Below, piece by piece: positions 19,530 through 28,999 of a stretch of 64,000 nt of DNA. This DNA comes from Symbiodinium sp. CCMP2592 (Eukaryota; Sar; Dinophyceae; Suessiales; Symbiodiniaceae). The notes under the pieces are model-generated. The model did no database searches. It was not told the DNA's origin and saw only the letters and a program-made list of their open reading frames with translations. The translations under genes were made by a program, and so were the position numbers. The stretch is taken from contig CAJNDT010001001.1 in NCBI GenBank assembly GCA_905221615.1, positions 2,109,996-2,173,995 on the forward strand, given 5' to 3'. Each line of letters begins with the position of its first letter. The first letter of the stretch is position 1.

Positions 19530-19814
19530 GAACAGCAACTCGAGGGCTTCCCAATAGGGCCTTGGCCGCACCGCGACTCTGTTGGACGGGCACAGGCCAG
19601 GTGCCAATGGGATGCTTGGTCGGCGGCCAGTGGCTGCTTAGGGCGGAACCGCGAAGCACTTGAGCACAGGGGTTCCCGCCACCCTGTCAGGACAACCTCA
19701 GTCAGTACACTACGTTCCTGGATGTTGCAGCCCTTGCGAAAGAGAAACACCGTCAAGCCGAACGCATCGCCAAGCATCGGGGAGCGCTCCCTTTGAGGGT
19801 GCTAGGGTTTAGGG
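19530..19814 (+). pseudogene. GC-rich exon-like island with one TGA
   Basis: A + frame of about 95 codons contains one TGA: GTGQVPMGCLVGGQWLLRAE, TGA after RST, then QDNLSQYTTFLDVAALAKEK and HRQAERIAKHRGALPLRV, ending in TTTAGGG-like DNA. The charged helical 3' half looks coding. A 97-codon minus frame covers the same bases, so the strand is not certain. Confidence 0.35.
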
Positions 19815-20118
19815 TTTAGGGGACTTAATGCTAGGATCCCTTATACTTTACCTTAAGGGCATGAGGACAAGGATGTTCCAACTTACTGGCTTCTACTGTA
19901 AATGTGCTCCCCTTTGAAGGAAACCATGGGGTTCAATCCCGTTGAAAGCCTTGAACCTCTTCGAAGCCCTGAACTTTGTACCTATCCTAGACCCCCCCAA
20001 CTACCCTTTATTATGCCCTACATACCCACTATGCAGGCTCCATTAAAGGGCACTTGGGGGGGGCGGGTGCTGGATAGTAAGGTTCCTTTAAAAGGCCCTG
20101 TCGGGTTCCAGAAATGAC

Positions 20119-20332
20119 CGAGAGTATGTAGGCCCTTTGTCCCTTGTTTTAAGGTTCAGGGTGCCCTTGTAAGCCCTAGTGTAGAGTAGGCAACCTTCAG
20201 CCTTTTTTGGGTAGTATAGTCCCTATATAATCCCTATATCACCAAGAAGGTTCCCCATGATACCCGACAAGTAGGAAGCCCCTTTAAGCCAAAAAGGGCA
20301 CCCTTTTTATTCCTGGGTTACACTTGGGTCTT
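20119..20332. mobile_element. Family J copy 3, split by a family K element
   Basis: The left arm (GGCCCTTTGTCCCTTGTTTT, GTTCAGGGTGCCCTTGTAAGC) and right arm (AAGCCCCTTTAAGCC ... TTACACTTGGGTC) match the J copies at 9430 and 24856. The break coincides with the K element at 20175. Confidence 0.75.
20175..20275. mobile_element. TIR element, family K, copy 2 (AAGC TSD), nested in J
   Basis: Starts CCTAGTGTAGAGTAGG and ends ACCCGACAAGTAGG, flanked by AAGC at 20171-20174 and 20276-20279. Removing it with one AAGC restores the J sequence GTAAGCCCCTTTAA. Confidence 0.85.
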
Positions 20333-20519
20333 GAAAGGGTCGAGAGAGCCCTAAAGACCCCCAACGGCCGGAGCCCTTAAAGGAACCCTTAAAGGAAGCC
20401 TTATAGAAGCCTAAAATGAGCCGGAAAAGTTGAAAGGCTGGCCAGACAGAGAGCCTTTCCATGGCCAGATCAAAGAGCTAAAGGCTTCCAAGCGCCAGTG
20501 GCTTCGGGCTGTTAGGCTC

Positions 20520-20720
20520 TTATATAGGGCTTAGGGGACGTAGCGGGTCTAGGGGTTTAGGGCATTTAGGGCTTTTAGGGGGTTGAGGGTTTAGGGTTTA
20601 GGGCGTTTGGAAGGTTCAGGGTTTGTGGTTCTTATGGGCCACGGTTTACGGTGGTTTCAAGTGTGTGCATTTTGGTTGTTGGGTGGGTTCGGGTTATCGC
20701 GGGCTTAGGGTTATGATGGG
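20520..20720. repeat. TTTAGGG-like tract
   Basis: Degenerate G-rich units (TCTAGGGGTTTAGGGC, TTTAGGGTTTAGGGCG), grading into G- and T-rich DNA. No gene is seen. Confidence 0.65.
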
Positions 20721-21047
20721 GTTTAGGATTGTCTTGTAGAGCCATGATAGGGTTTCGATATATGTCATAGGATGTCATGACATGTCATTATTAGAGTTCA
20801 TAGGGTTCCGGGTCATTATGGGTATTGTTGTTGTTATTATTGTGTTTACTCCTTTTGCGTTCATTCTTACGAAATGCCTTATTACTATTGTGATGGTGCT
20901 GGTTTTTATGGGTTTTAACACCCGGGTAGTTCTGGCATGAGATGACATGGAAAGGGTTGGCGAGCCCCATGCTGTGGCCTGAAAGAGTGGACGAAGAATG
21001 GAGAGGATATTGGATCAAGGTCAAGACTGTTAGGCCAGCGGCTTGCG

Positions 21048-21305
21048 TTGCGGACGGAAAGGACTTCGGAGGAGGCCGTGGTCCCGATGCCGACCCAGGT
21101 GACTTTCGTGGTGAAGAAGGCAGAGGGCGGATGGGAGACCAGGGTCAAGGCCTTGAGCGACGAGACGATGGACGACATCAAAGGTCGCATTCGCGATTTC
21201 ATGGAGATGGAGCACGGCTTGAGGCTTTGGAAAAGACGCTTTTACTTGACCCAGAACGGCCAGCACATTCCGTACACGGACGGGGCTTCAAGCACCTGGG
21301 TTTAG
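21048..21305 (+). CDS. Probable exon with a ubiquitin-like fold
   Basis: GC-rich frame of 85 codons. From about residue 17 it reads QVTFVVKKAEGGWETRVKAL, SDETMDDIKGRIRDFMEME, then RRFYLTQNGQHIPYTDG. The order (strand, turn, strand, helix with the D-I-K-x-x-I pattern, then strands around a G-Q or G-K turn) matches the beta-grasp of ubiquitin-like domains. An AG acceptor may lie at CGACCCAG just before QVTF. The stop TAG falls inside a TTTAGGG-like word. The fold assignment is inference from pattern alone and the parent protein is unknown. An antisense frame is shorter and less regular. Confidence 0.6.
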   Translation: MRTERTSEEAVVPMPTQVTFVVKKAEGGWETRVKALSDETMDDIKGRIRDFMEMEHGLRLWKRRFYLTQNGQHIPYTDGASSTWV

Positions 21306-21845
21306 GAGCGTCATGTCCTTCTATTGTGTGGGGTTTGGGTTTTGAGATTTTGGTGTAAGGGTTCAGGGTGTGGGAGGCTTTAGTTCAGGGCTATGAAATT
21401 TTTAGCGTTGTCATAGAGTTCACTGTAGTATTTATAGGGTTCAGGTGCTAGGTTTATAGGGTGTGAGGATTATAGGGCTCAGGGCTTGCGCTTAAAAGGG
21501 CTTGTAGGAATTAATGGGTTTATTATGTAGGCTGAAGGCTTCCTAGATGCTTCTTTGGCTCTGGCAACGTTCAATGCGTAGGTCAGCTGGGGCTTAGGTT
21601 GCGGTTTTGTTTTGCTAGTTGTTTGGTGCTGTCGTTAATTGGCTCATTTTATCAAGCCGTCTCAAAAAACTGTGGCCTACCTTAAAGGGACCTTCTAGGG
21701 GGAGTCACGCTTTAGGGTTATATGGTTGAGAATCTTGGGTTTAGGGTTTAGGGCAAGTTTTTGGGAGTCAGTTATGTATTGGCAGGCAGAAGTTTTGTCT
21801 TTGATGTTCAATACGAAGTTCCTGTGTGACCCCCTTTAGCCACTG

Positions 21846-21941
21846 GACTTCCGCAGCATCCCAGCTTCTCGGATGTTGTGGCTTATGCACCACGCCTTGC
21901 CCGGACCTGTCTGAAAGCCTCTCAGGCGAGATTTTTCCACA
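21846..21941 (+). CDS. Possible exon before family B
   Basis: One frame reads LDFRSIPASRMLWLMHHALP to TGA. A second frame (HWTSAASQLLGCCGLCTTPC) is open longer. It is GC-rich and abuts the family B element at 21942. Confidence 0.3.
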
Positions 21942-22141
21942 CCCAAAAGGGGTCCTATGTACTTTTATGGGGGATACGTCCCTGAGTGGATACACATTAC
22001 ACTTTTTGGGATAATATTACGCACTATAAAACTAAAAGTGTACACATGGTTGGGGCTTATGAACTCAGCAACTAAGAGTTCCTAGCATAGAAACCCTACC
22101 TACATACATTCTACCATACAGGTACCCTTTAGGACCCTTTG
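21942..22141. mobile_element. Family B copy 2 with a nested family A element
   Basis: The B ends CCCAAAAGGGGTCC and GGACCCTTTG are separated by a family A copy at about 21982-22076 (CTGAGTGGATACACATTACA ... CAGCAACTAAG). The A copy has lost its first bases. B must be the older insertion. Confidence 0.75.
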
Positions 22142-22353
22142 AAGGCCTAGAGCTCCAAACTCCCCTGGCAGATCTAAACCCTAAACCCCTAAACCCTGAA
22201 TACTTACAGCAACCCCCATAAAGTTGGAAACCGGATTAAGGCCAAATAGTGGGGAGATTCCTTATACATTACTCTTGAGGATCGAGGCTATGGGTTTTCC
22301 AACTTTTGGGATTCTACTGCAACCCTAAACCCCCCTCCCCCACGTTTTGGCAG

Positions 22354-22425
22354 ATCTGGAGCGGACACGTTGTGGACTGGGAGGACGTGGTGCAGGAGCG
22401 GCCCGGGAAAGCGGTCGGAATAAAC
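22354..22425 (+). CDS. Probable short exon
   Basis: After CCACGTTTTGGCAG the frame reads IWSGHVVDWEDVVQERPGKA and then VGINL. It is GC-rich and has a clear polypyrimidine-AG acceptor. It lies 1.05 kb after the ubiquitin-like exon and could belong to the same gene. The donor is not clear. Confidence 0.5.
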
Positions 22426-22439
22426 TTGAAACCCCTGAA

Positions 22440-22580
22440 ACCCTAAGCCCTACGGTTTAGTGCTTTGAGGGTTTAGGGCTTTAGGGTTTTAGGGTGTTTA
22501 GGGTTTAGGGTTTTAGGGTTTTAGGGTATAGGGTTCCTAACTGTAACTTGCTAGAACCCTGAACCGTAAAACCCTAAAGC
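22440..22580. repeat. TTTAGGG/CCCTAAA tract with an orientation flip
   Basis: CCCTAAGCCC near 22440, then TTTAGGG-like units 22455-22535, then CCCTAAA again near 22570. Confidence 0.7.
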
Positions 22581-22671
22581 CTTAGTCAGACTTTTTGTTC
22601 GCAGCTTTTGTGTAAACTCTTAGGATCTGCAGTTTGTGATAGCTGCTGCTGCTGCAAACCGTTGTAATGGC

Positions 22672-22742
22672 TCCAAGTAGTCCTTATTTATGGTTTTTGG
22701 TACCCAAAACAGCTTCAAAGTCCCATAATGAGGAGTACTTGG
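22672..22742. mobile_element. Short palindromic element
   Basis: Ends TCCAAGTAGTCCTTATTTA and its near inverse (CCATAATGAGGAGTACTTGG), 71 bp. Only one copy was noticed. Confidence 0.5.
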
Positions 22743-23106
22743 ACTGTCAGGGAACCCTGCAATTGCACCCTTCATCACAGGGTTTAGGGCTTAATGTTTG
22801 GGGTTCGGGGAGTAGGGCCTTCAAATCCTGAAAGTCCTGCAGCTCTAACATCTAGTTCAGGCAAGGCCCCAGTTGTAATTACCGCTTTACCCCTTTATAT
22901 TGGGGTCTTTCAAGTTTCAAATGCCTCGTTTCAAAGTCGGATAGTCCCAGACCAGGTCAGTCGGACAGTCTTTCCACAAACCCTCTGCACCCTCTTGAAA
23001 AGGCTTCTCTAAATTAGTGCCCCTTTGGGATCATGTAAGGTTTCTGCTTTGAACTCATATCAGTCATAGATTCAGAAACCAGGGTCCTCATTAACTTCGG
23101 GTTAGA

Positions 23107-23200
23107 GCGCCGGAGACCCGACCGAATCAACAGCCGAAAGTCTGCGAAGCTGAGAGAGAGTCCTGCTTCGAGGTGCCCTCACGGGCTGCTTGAGGGGTTC
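23107..23200 (+). CDS. Possible exon
   Basis: After GGGTTAG the frame reads APETRPNQQPKVCEAERESC and continues FEVPSRAA to TGA. It is GC-rich. The next 300 bases give no longer frame and stops at the chance rate. Confidence 0.3.
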
Positions 23201-23605
23201 CTCTTGGGTTTTCCTTTTTTGAGCATCAGCAGCAAGAGCCGTAATTAGTCGTGTTCAGTTTTCTGTACAGCAACAACGTGTCACCAGGCCCCAAATCGAT
23301 TAGTTGTCTTGGCTGATGGGTGTCATCACCGTGCAATTGTATCGGGTGCGCTTATTGCCACTGCATGTCGTGTCGCTCGATAGACCAGAGGTTACTCTCG
23401 CCTCTTTGTTCGGCGTGAAGCAGCGGCGCCCATACATAGAGCCAACCCCTGGCCTCCGTGTAATTCATTCGGTTTAGGATGTCGAGGTGCCGCAGTGAAA
23501 CGCCCCGTCCCTAATTGTTTTGGGTAGTGTTGAAATCGACACCTGGTTCAGGGTTTAAGGTAAATAATTCCTACACTACACTCCAAAGCCCTAAACCTCC
23601 AAAGC

Positions 23606-23740
23606 CTTGACTTGGAGCAGCATCTGCGCAAAGTGATGCCACGGGAAAGTCAGGACTTTGGCAACGAGGAGGACACTGGCGTTTTCGACCGAAAGTTGAT
23701 CATGAAGGAGCCGAAGCTCAGGGTCGTTAACAGCAACTAA
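23606..23740 (+). CDS. Probable exon
   Basis: Open frame of 44 codons: LDLEQHLRKVMPRESQDFGN, then EEDTGVFDRKLIMKEPKL and RVVNSN to TAA. Highly charged, with a typical protein composition and GC-richer than its surroundings. It is flanked by CCCTAAA-like words on the left and an AT-rich palindrome-like stretch on the right. Confidence 0.5.
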   Translation, partial: LDLEQHLRKVMPRESQDFGNEEDTGVFDRKLIMKEPKLRVVNSN

Positions 23741-23940
23741 TATAGGGGCCTTAACTTAATAGTTAACTGTACTATTTTGTGGGCTCCTTATTGTAACTAT
23801 AGTATAATGGGACCCGAAACCCTATTCTGAAAGAGCCAAAGCCAAAGGGTCCAAAATCCCTTAACTCAGGAGTATTCAAATTCCTTGAATCATATTAGGG
23901 ATCCTCCTATAAATTAAGGTATATTTTGTAATTAATTAAG

Positions 23941-24535
23941 TTGGAGTCTGTGGGTCTGTGGGCCTTTAACAGTATTGATAAGGGCTCCTGGCAATTTTGT
24001 CAGCGGGTCTATTGGGTTGAGGGCCCTATTCCTTACGAGGGGATCAGGTTCGGTTTCAGGGTTAAGTGTCTAGGCTGTCACAAGGGCGCCCTCATGGCCC
24101 CTGAACACCAACTAAAACTCTCAGAAAACTGTGTTTGGCTTGCACCCTTGGATATGTTCAGGGCTCTGGGGTGCGGAGTTCGTGGTTGACTAAGGCTCAG
24201 GGTTCAGGGGTTTGGGGGGTGTGGTTTAGGGTTTAGGGGTTTTGGGGGTGTGGGCTTGACGTCTTCAAGGCTTTGAAGCTTGCTTCGGGGAGCGTAGTGA
24301 TCTGGGACGTGGGGTGTTCGTGCTTGGCCGTTTCCTTGGTGACAATAAAAAGCAGGGAACCCTGGGTAGTAAGGATACACTTGGCATCCGAAACCCTAAA
24401 ACACTGAACACTTATCGTCGTCGTAGCTAGAAGCTTTTGATAGGCCACCAGAGAACCCAAACTAAGCCAGGAGCTATTCACGCTTCCTTCGGCTCCACCG
24501 CAAGCGTCCATGTCTCAGATGAATGGAGCTGGTAC
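23941..24535. other. Open frames of uncertain status
   Basis: A + frame at 23941-24189 (82 codons) and a minus frame at 24233-24511 (92 codons) are both open. TTTAGGG-like words lie at 24190-24250. Neither frame has a clear acceptor or a recognisable domain. Confidence 0.25.
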
Positions 24536-24558
24536 TGGCAGGGGAAGACCACGCCATT

Positions 24559-24754
24559 GTAGTCCGCATATCACATCGGTTGTGCTCTAAACTAGGGTCA
24601 ATTTCTAGGTCCCGAAATAGTCTGGCACCCTTGCAAAACGGACCTTCAACTGGACCCTAGTTTAGCGGACTACCCATATGGGAGGTTGTCAAAATTAGGG
24701 TCCCTTAGGCGCCGTACTATATTGGGGACCGGGACCATAATTTGACAACCACCC
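24559..24754. mobile_element. Two adjacent palindromic elements
   Basis: 24559-24672 is bounded by GTAGTCCGC and GCGGACTAC and holds an inner pair TAAACTAGGGTC/GACCCTAGTTTA. 24680-24754 is an E/F mosaic starting GGGAGGTTGTCAAAATTAGG and ending TTTGACAACCACCC. Confidence 0.65.
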
Positions 24755-25035
24755 GTACTGCATGGCTCTTTGCTACAATATACTTTGTCCAGGACCGAGA
24801 CTGAATCGGGTCTACGGTGCCCTGAGACTTACGGGATGGGCCTACTCTGGTTGTTCTAGGACCTAGAGTAGGCCCTTTGTCCCTTTTGTTAAGGTTCAGG
24901 TTCCCTTATAAGCCCCTCTACACCAAAAAGGGCATCCATTTTATTCTTAGGTTACTCTTGGGTCTAGTATTCATAGGTACCTTAGAGTCACAGTATATAA
25001 GGGTCACGTGGACCCTCAGAGTTGCGTAGGGTTGC
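24755..25035 (+). CDS. Open frame interrupted by a J element
   Basis: The left part reads LQYTLSRTETESGLRCPETY and continues GMGLLWL. After removal of the J copy and four flanking bases it continues IGTLESQYIRVTWTLRVA to TAG near 25028. The two 4-bp flanks differ by one base (TGTT, TATT), so the junction is inferred. Confidence 0.35.
24856..24967. mobile_element. TIR element, family J, copy 2
   Basis: A 112-bp element starting CTAGGACCTAGAGTAGGCCC and ending TTACTCTTGGGTCTAG, closely matching the copy at 9430. Flanks are TGTT and TATT. Confidence 0.85.
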
Positions 25036-25767
25036 TCTGTATTAGCTATCGGCGTTGAAAACTGGGCTGGATGGTGTTTCCAAGCGCATGGGGCAGAGAG
25101 GCTCCAAGCCTTAACAAAGCTGACTCATATATGGGAGTTTCCGAAACTTAGGGGTACAATAGTTTGGAGCTATATAAGCCGCAAGGCCCGTGCTTTTGAA
25201 GGTCGCAGAACAGAAGTATGTGACCAGACACAATAACGATTAGAGGGGTGCCCTCTCATTTATCTCTAGACATCATGCGAGCGTGATTCGCGGAGTGGAA
25301 GAGTCAAGGACTTTCTATCCCTCGCACGGCCACCCAAAAGGCACGTCCCCAGCTCTACCTCAAATCCTCAACCCTGAACTCTGCACACTGAAACCCTGCT
25401 GCAACCTTAACACTAATTGCCTGCCTCTCAGGCCAAAAGTGTATGGGGACACCTCGCCATGCTTTGGAGAAGCGATACGACTAAGACGGCAAGATCGTAG
25501 AGCTTTGGTTTCAGTCCCCAGCATGCGTTTCTGAGTATTGCAGTTTAGAACTTCAGGGCTTCAGGACATTGTAGGCTGTAGGATTGGGAACATCGGGTGT
25601 CGCATAAGGAGGGATAATAGGGCTTCTTGGCAGCCATGGGTTGCACTGTATGCATGTGGGTAGAGGGAGTTTCGCTTTGCATTAGGGGCAGCGCTGAGAT
25701 AAACAAGCCCTAAGATCCCAATCTTGCGCGGACGAGCTGCCTGAGTCTTTGACCTAGCACCCGAACC

Positions 25768-26010
25768 ATGATCAGGCCATATTGGGGAGACAGACAGAAA
25801 GATGAAAATGCAGAGGCAGAGGCAGAGGCAGACAGACTAAGTCGTAAACCGCGCAAGGCCTTCCGCGACCACGCCCTCGTCGCATTTGCGACTAGTGCTA
25901 CTGTTGTTGTTGTGGTGGCGGCGGCGGTGGTGGTGGTCGCGCTGCTCGTCGCGGTCGTTGTCGTCTCCGTCGTAGTCGTATTTGCTGTAGCTGTTATGTG
26001 TGTACCATAG
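25768..26010 (+). CDS. Possible small membrane-like ORF over a GTT/GTC repeat
   Basis: It starts with an ATG and has a charged N-terminus (DRQKDENAEAEAEADRLSRK, then PRKAFRDHALVAF). About 40 residues of Val and Ala follow, encoded by an imperfect GTTGTTGTGGTGGCGG repeat, to TAG. It would read as one long hydrophobic segment. The microsatellite alone could create this, so it may not be a gene. Confidence 0.3.
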   Translation: MIRPYWGDRQKDENAEAEAEADRLSRKPRKAFRDHALVAFATSATVVVVVAAAVVVVALLVAVVVVSVVVVFAVAVMCVP

Positions 26011-26039
26011 ATGCCGTTATCGTCACCGACAATAACTCT

Positions 26040-26225
26040 GGTGTCGATTTCATGAGCATAACCGAGATGGTGATACTGTTTATAACTACGATGACGATGA
26101 TGATGGTGGTCTAGTTGATGTTGCTGATGATGACGGTGTTGGTGGTGATAATGATGGTCATGGTGACGATGGTGATGAAGATGAGGTTAGCTATGACGCT
26201 CGTGATGATCAATCACCTCGCCTGC
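26040..26225 (+). CDS. Possible Asp-rich exon on a GAT repeat
   Basis: The frame through the repeat reads Asp/Gly-rich and ends in DEDEVSYDARDDQSPRLLL before TGA. The same pattern (GAT repeat in an aspartate frame, then ordinary residues) occurs near 3500 and 43000. Confidence 0.35.
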
Positions 26226-26280
26226 TACTGTGAAGCCTTCCTTGCAGCGTATGTTCAAGCTCTGGATGTTGCTGATAAAT

Positions 26281-26385
26281 GGGTGGTTGTCAACATTATG
26301 GTCCCTTTTTGGGTAATTACCGTAAATAATAGGTGCCGTATTATAATAACGACCCAACAAAGGACCCTAATATTGACAACCACCC
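26281..26385. mobile_element. TIR element, family F (AAAT TSD)
   Basis: A 105-bp element with ends GGGTGGTTGTCAACATTA and TATTGACAACCACCC, flanked by AAAT (26277-26280 and 26386-26389). The left flank reads EAFLLAAYVQ-like (AYVQALDVADK) and the right flank reads NDNGGTAPDNAHRFGDHSD. Joining with one AAAT gives an immediate TGA in the left frame. Confidence 0.8.
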
Positions 26386-26541
26386 AAATGACAATGGTGG
26401 CACTGCTCCTGACAATGCCCATCGCTTCGGCGATCATTCTGATGTGACTGACGATGATCGTGTAGGAGATGTCCCAGAGCCAATGGCCAGGCCATTAATT
26501 TCTTGGCGCCACGCCTCTCCGTCGAGGAAACTTGGCGGATA
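26386..26541 (+). CDS. Possible exon after family F
   Basis: The open frame reads NDNGGTAPDNAHRFGDHSDV and continues DDDRVGDVPEPMARPLISW to TAG. It is Asp-rich like the exon at 26040, which may be its partner. Confidence 0.35.
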
Positions 26542-26549
26542 GCGGGGTT

Positions 26550-27290
26550 TAGCCATTCTTCGTGGTTCCTTGCAAGCTCAACCTGAACCCCAATCCCGAA
26601 TCCCGAAGCCCCGATATAGTCTCCTTAGGAGTTATCTTTTATTTTTGATCTTTTAAGCCCAAGAGAAGATTATTTAATTATGGTTCTAAGGGTGGTATAG
26701 CTCTCCGTACAGGTGTGTATTTCATGACTTTCGAGGGTTCACCACGGTGATCAACAATGGCCGGCCCTTGCAAAGTTGGCATCTTAGTGGCTTTTTTGAA
26801 GGTCTTTAGAGTTTGTTTTTTTGGGGTTTGTGTTTGGTTTTGGCGGTTTAGGGATTCGGGTTTAGGGGTTTGGGCTCAGGCTTCTTCGAGGTTTGGGGGA
26901 GGGCTCCTTCACTTCGTAGACCTTATAGCTGCAACCCTAAAGCTTTACCTTCACCCTTAGTAACCTACCTCTTTAGGGTTCCTTAGTATGGTTTCCTTTG
27001 TGGAATTGGGAGATTATAGGGTTTAGGATTTACCCGTGACCCCAAACCCTACAAAAGAGTGGTTGTTTTGACTACTTCATTAGAGGGTCGAACCCTTGAA
27101 ACGGCAGGTTTTTGGATCCCCAGGTAGAGCTTCAACCCTAAACCTTTATGACTTAAGGTTTAGGGTTTAGGGGGGCCAGGATTCACGGCAGGATTAAGGT
27201 TTATGATTTGGGCTTCAAGGGTATGGCTATAAGTAACCACCCTTGCCAGGTCGGTTGTGACTTGGAGTTCAGCATGTCGGTTCTCTGACC
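26550..27290. other. Unassigned with a dispersed repeat and TTTAGGG words
   Basis: 26615-26702 is the second copy of the repeat at 8757. TTTAGGG-like words occur at 26840-26900 and near 27150. No gene is supported. Confidence 0.4.
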
Positions 27291-27294
27291 CTAA

Positions 27295-27391
27295 GGGTCC
27301 ATGTGCCTAAACAGTATATACTTGGGCCTTAAAGTACTCCCTGTATAGGTACATTGGGGCCAAAGTATATACTATTTGGGTACATGGATCC
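27295..27391. mobile_element. Palindromic element
   Basis: Ends GGGTCCATGTGCCTAAACAG and the near inverse ACTATTTGGGTACATGGATC, 97 bp. It is followed by AAGGAACCCTT repeats at 27410-27470. Confidence 0.6.
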
Positions 27392-27617
27392 TTATACCCT
27401 CAAACCATAAGGAACCCTGAAAGGAACCCTTGAAGGAACCCTTAATGGAACCTTTAAAGGAACCTATTTGGGTCCATGGACCATTAGGTGAGCTACACTG
27501 AAGCGGCGTGGGATTTAGGGGCTCGGGCAGCCGTTAGCATCACTTCTTCGCTGAGGAGACCGCCAATCGAAATGGCAGTGGCACTCAGCTTCGTGGTTTT
27601 AGGGTTTGCGGTGTACC

Positions 27618-27737
27618 TACTTGGAGGTTCATGGGTAGTTATAACTAGGCCAGGCTTATAATTAGCGTAATTATACTTCTAACCCATATTAGGGGACTTA
27701 CAACCCCACTGATAACTACCCCTGAACCTCCAAGTAG
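27618..27737. mobile_element. Palindromic element with 26-bp ends
   Basis: CTACTTGGAGGTTCATGGGT... and its inverse differ by one base over 26, and the total is 120 bp. Only one copy was noticed. Confidence 0.7.
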
Positions 27738-28365
27738 ACCCCCAACTACCCTAAAATATACCCCAGATACCCAAAGGGCCATTGGGGCGTCCTGGTAGGT
27801 TTCATGTTTAGGCCGTCTTCAGCAGCTTAGATAGTGAACGGGGGAACTTTAAACTGTTGGCCTTATAAATTTTCTCTACCTCAGAAAGTTTCAGCTTTTT
27901 GGGGCCCGGTTGTTGAAGAAGAGAGTCAGGGTTTTCCCATGAATGAGTCAGGGGAGACCGAAGACTGAAGACCTCATCTTGATTTCCTTGAACTTGGAAG
28001 TTGTTTGAGTTTGTCCTTGTGGTTTTGAATTGTCAAAAGGAACTCCAAATCTTAGCGTGCTGCTGACAATCCCATGGGAGTGATCCTGCCCTAAACCCGT
28101 GCAGGAGCAGCTTGGGTTTTTGGCCAGGGATCCTTGAAGGAGGGAGGGAAGTTCCAGGGGGCATACATCCTGGTACCCGAAACCCCTAAAGCCTAAACCC
28201 CCTAAACCCTGGTACCCTAATCCCAAGGCCCCTAAACCCTAAACACCCTAAACCCCAAAACCCTAAACCCAAGACCCTAACACCTAAGCCCTGAACCCCA
28301 GTTTGTCGGATTCGCCCACTCAGGTTGCAAAAAGGATCTTTGGGAATCCTACTGGCTTGAACACC

Positions 28366-28547
28366 CCAGAGACTCCAATGTCCCTTAATCAGGAAACTAT
28401 ACCTTACCTTAATTCTATTCCTTATACCTTAAACTATTCCTTATACCTTAAACCTATTCCTTATACCTTAAATCTATTCCTTATACCTTAAATCTATTCC
28501 TTATGCTTTAAATCTATTTCTCAATTAAGGGATATTGGAGTCTCTGG
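28366..28547. mobile_element. TIR element with an internal 20-bp tandem repeat
   Basis: Ends CCAGAGACTCCAATGTCCCT and its inverse (24 bp, one mismatch). The interior holds five or more copies of CCTTATACCTTAAATCTATT at 28420, 28439, 28459, 28479 and 28499. Confidence 0.8.
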
Positions 28548-28807
28548 GCACCCCCGGGCCCTTTAGGATTAGGGCGTTTCTTGTCTGATGGATGTCGAGG
28601 AAGGCTCGAGACTTCGGGAAGTTGGGGTTTAAGGTAGGGTTTAGGGCTTGAGGTTGTCTGTCGGGTTTAGGAGTTCAGGGTTTAAGGGCTTAGGCCTGAG
28701 GGCTACGATCCCCCTTGCTTGCATGGTTGTTCTTTCATCAGCGCAGGTTAAGAGCACTATATTATTCATTAAGTCGGAATGTGCCAAAATGGTAGCATGC
28801 CAAATCG

Positions 28808-28927
28808 GCTACATATATACATGTGTATATATATATACATATGTATATATATATATATATATATGTATATCTATATATATACACAGAAGTATAGTATGTA
28901 CCTGCATGTATCTTCTGACATGTATAG

Positions 28928-28964
<37 letters not shown>

Positions 28965-28990
28965 CATATGCATACATACATATACATGTT
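28808..28990. repeat. (TA)n/TATATACA microsatellite
   Basis: Two long TA runs with ATACATATAC variants. Open frames here on both strands (Tyr/Ile repeats) are repeat artefacts. Confidence 0.95.
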
Positions 28991-28999
28991 GTACAGATT

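Noticed and set aside
23107..23480. Reading all three stops as sense codons
   Set aside because: In this stretch read-through gives stops at the chance rate, and the clear exons at 54-57 kb contain none, so the sequence gives no real support for a changed code.
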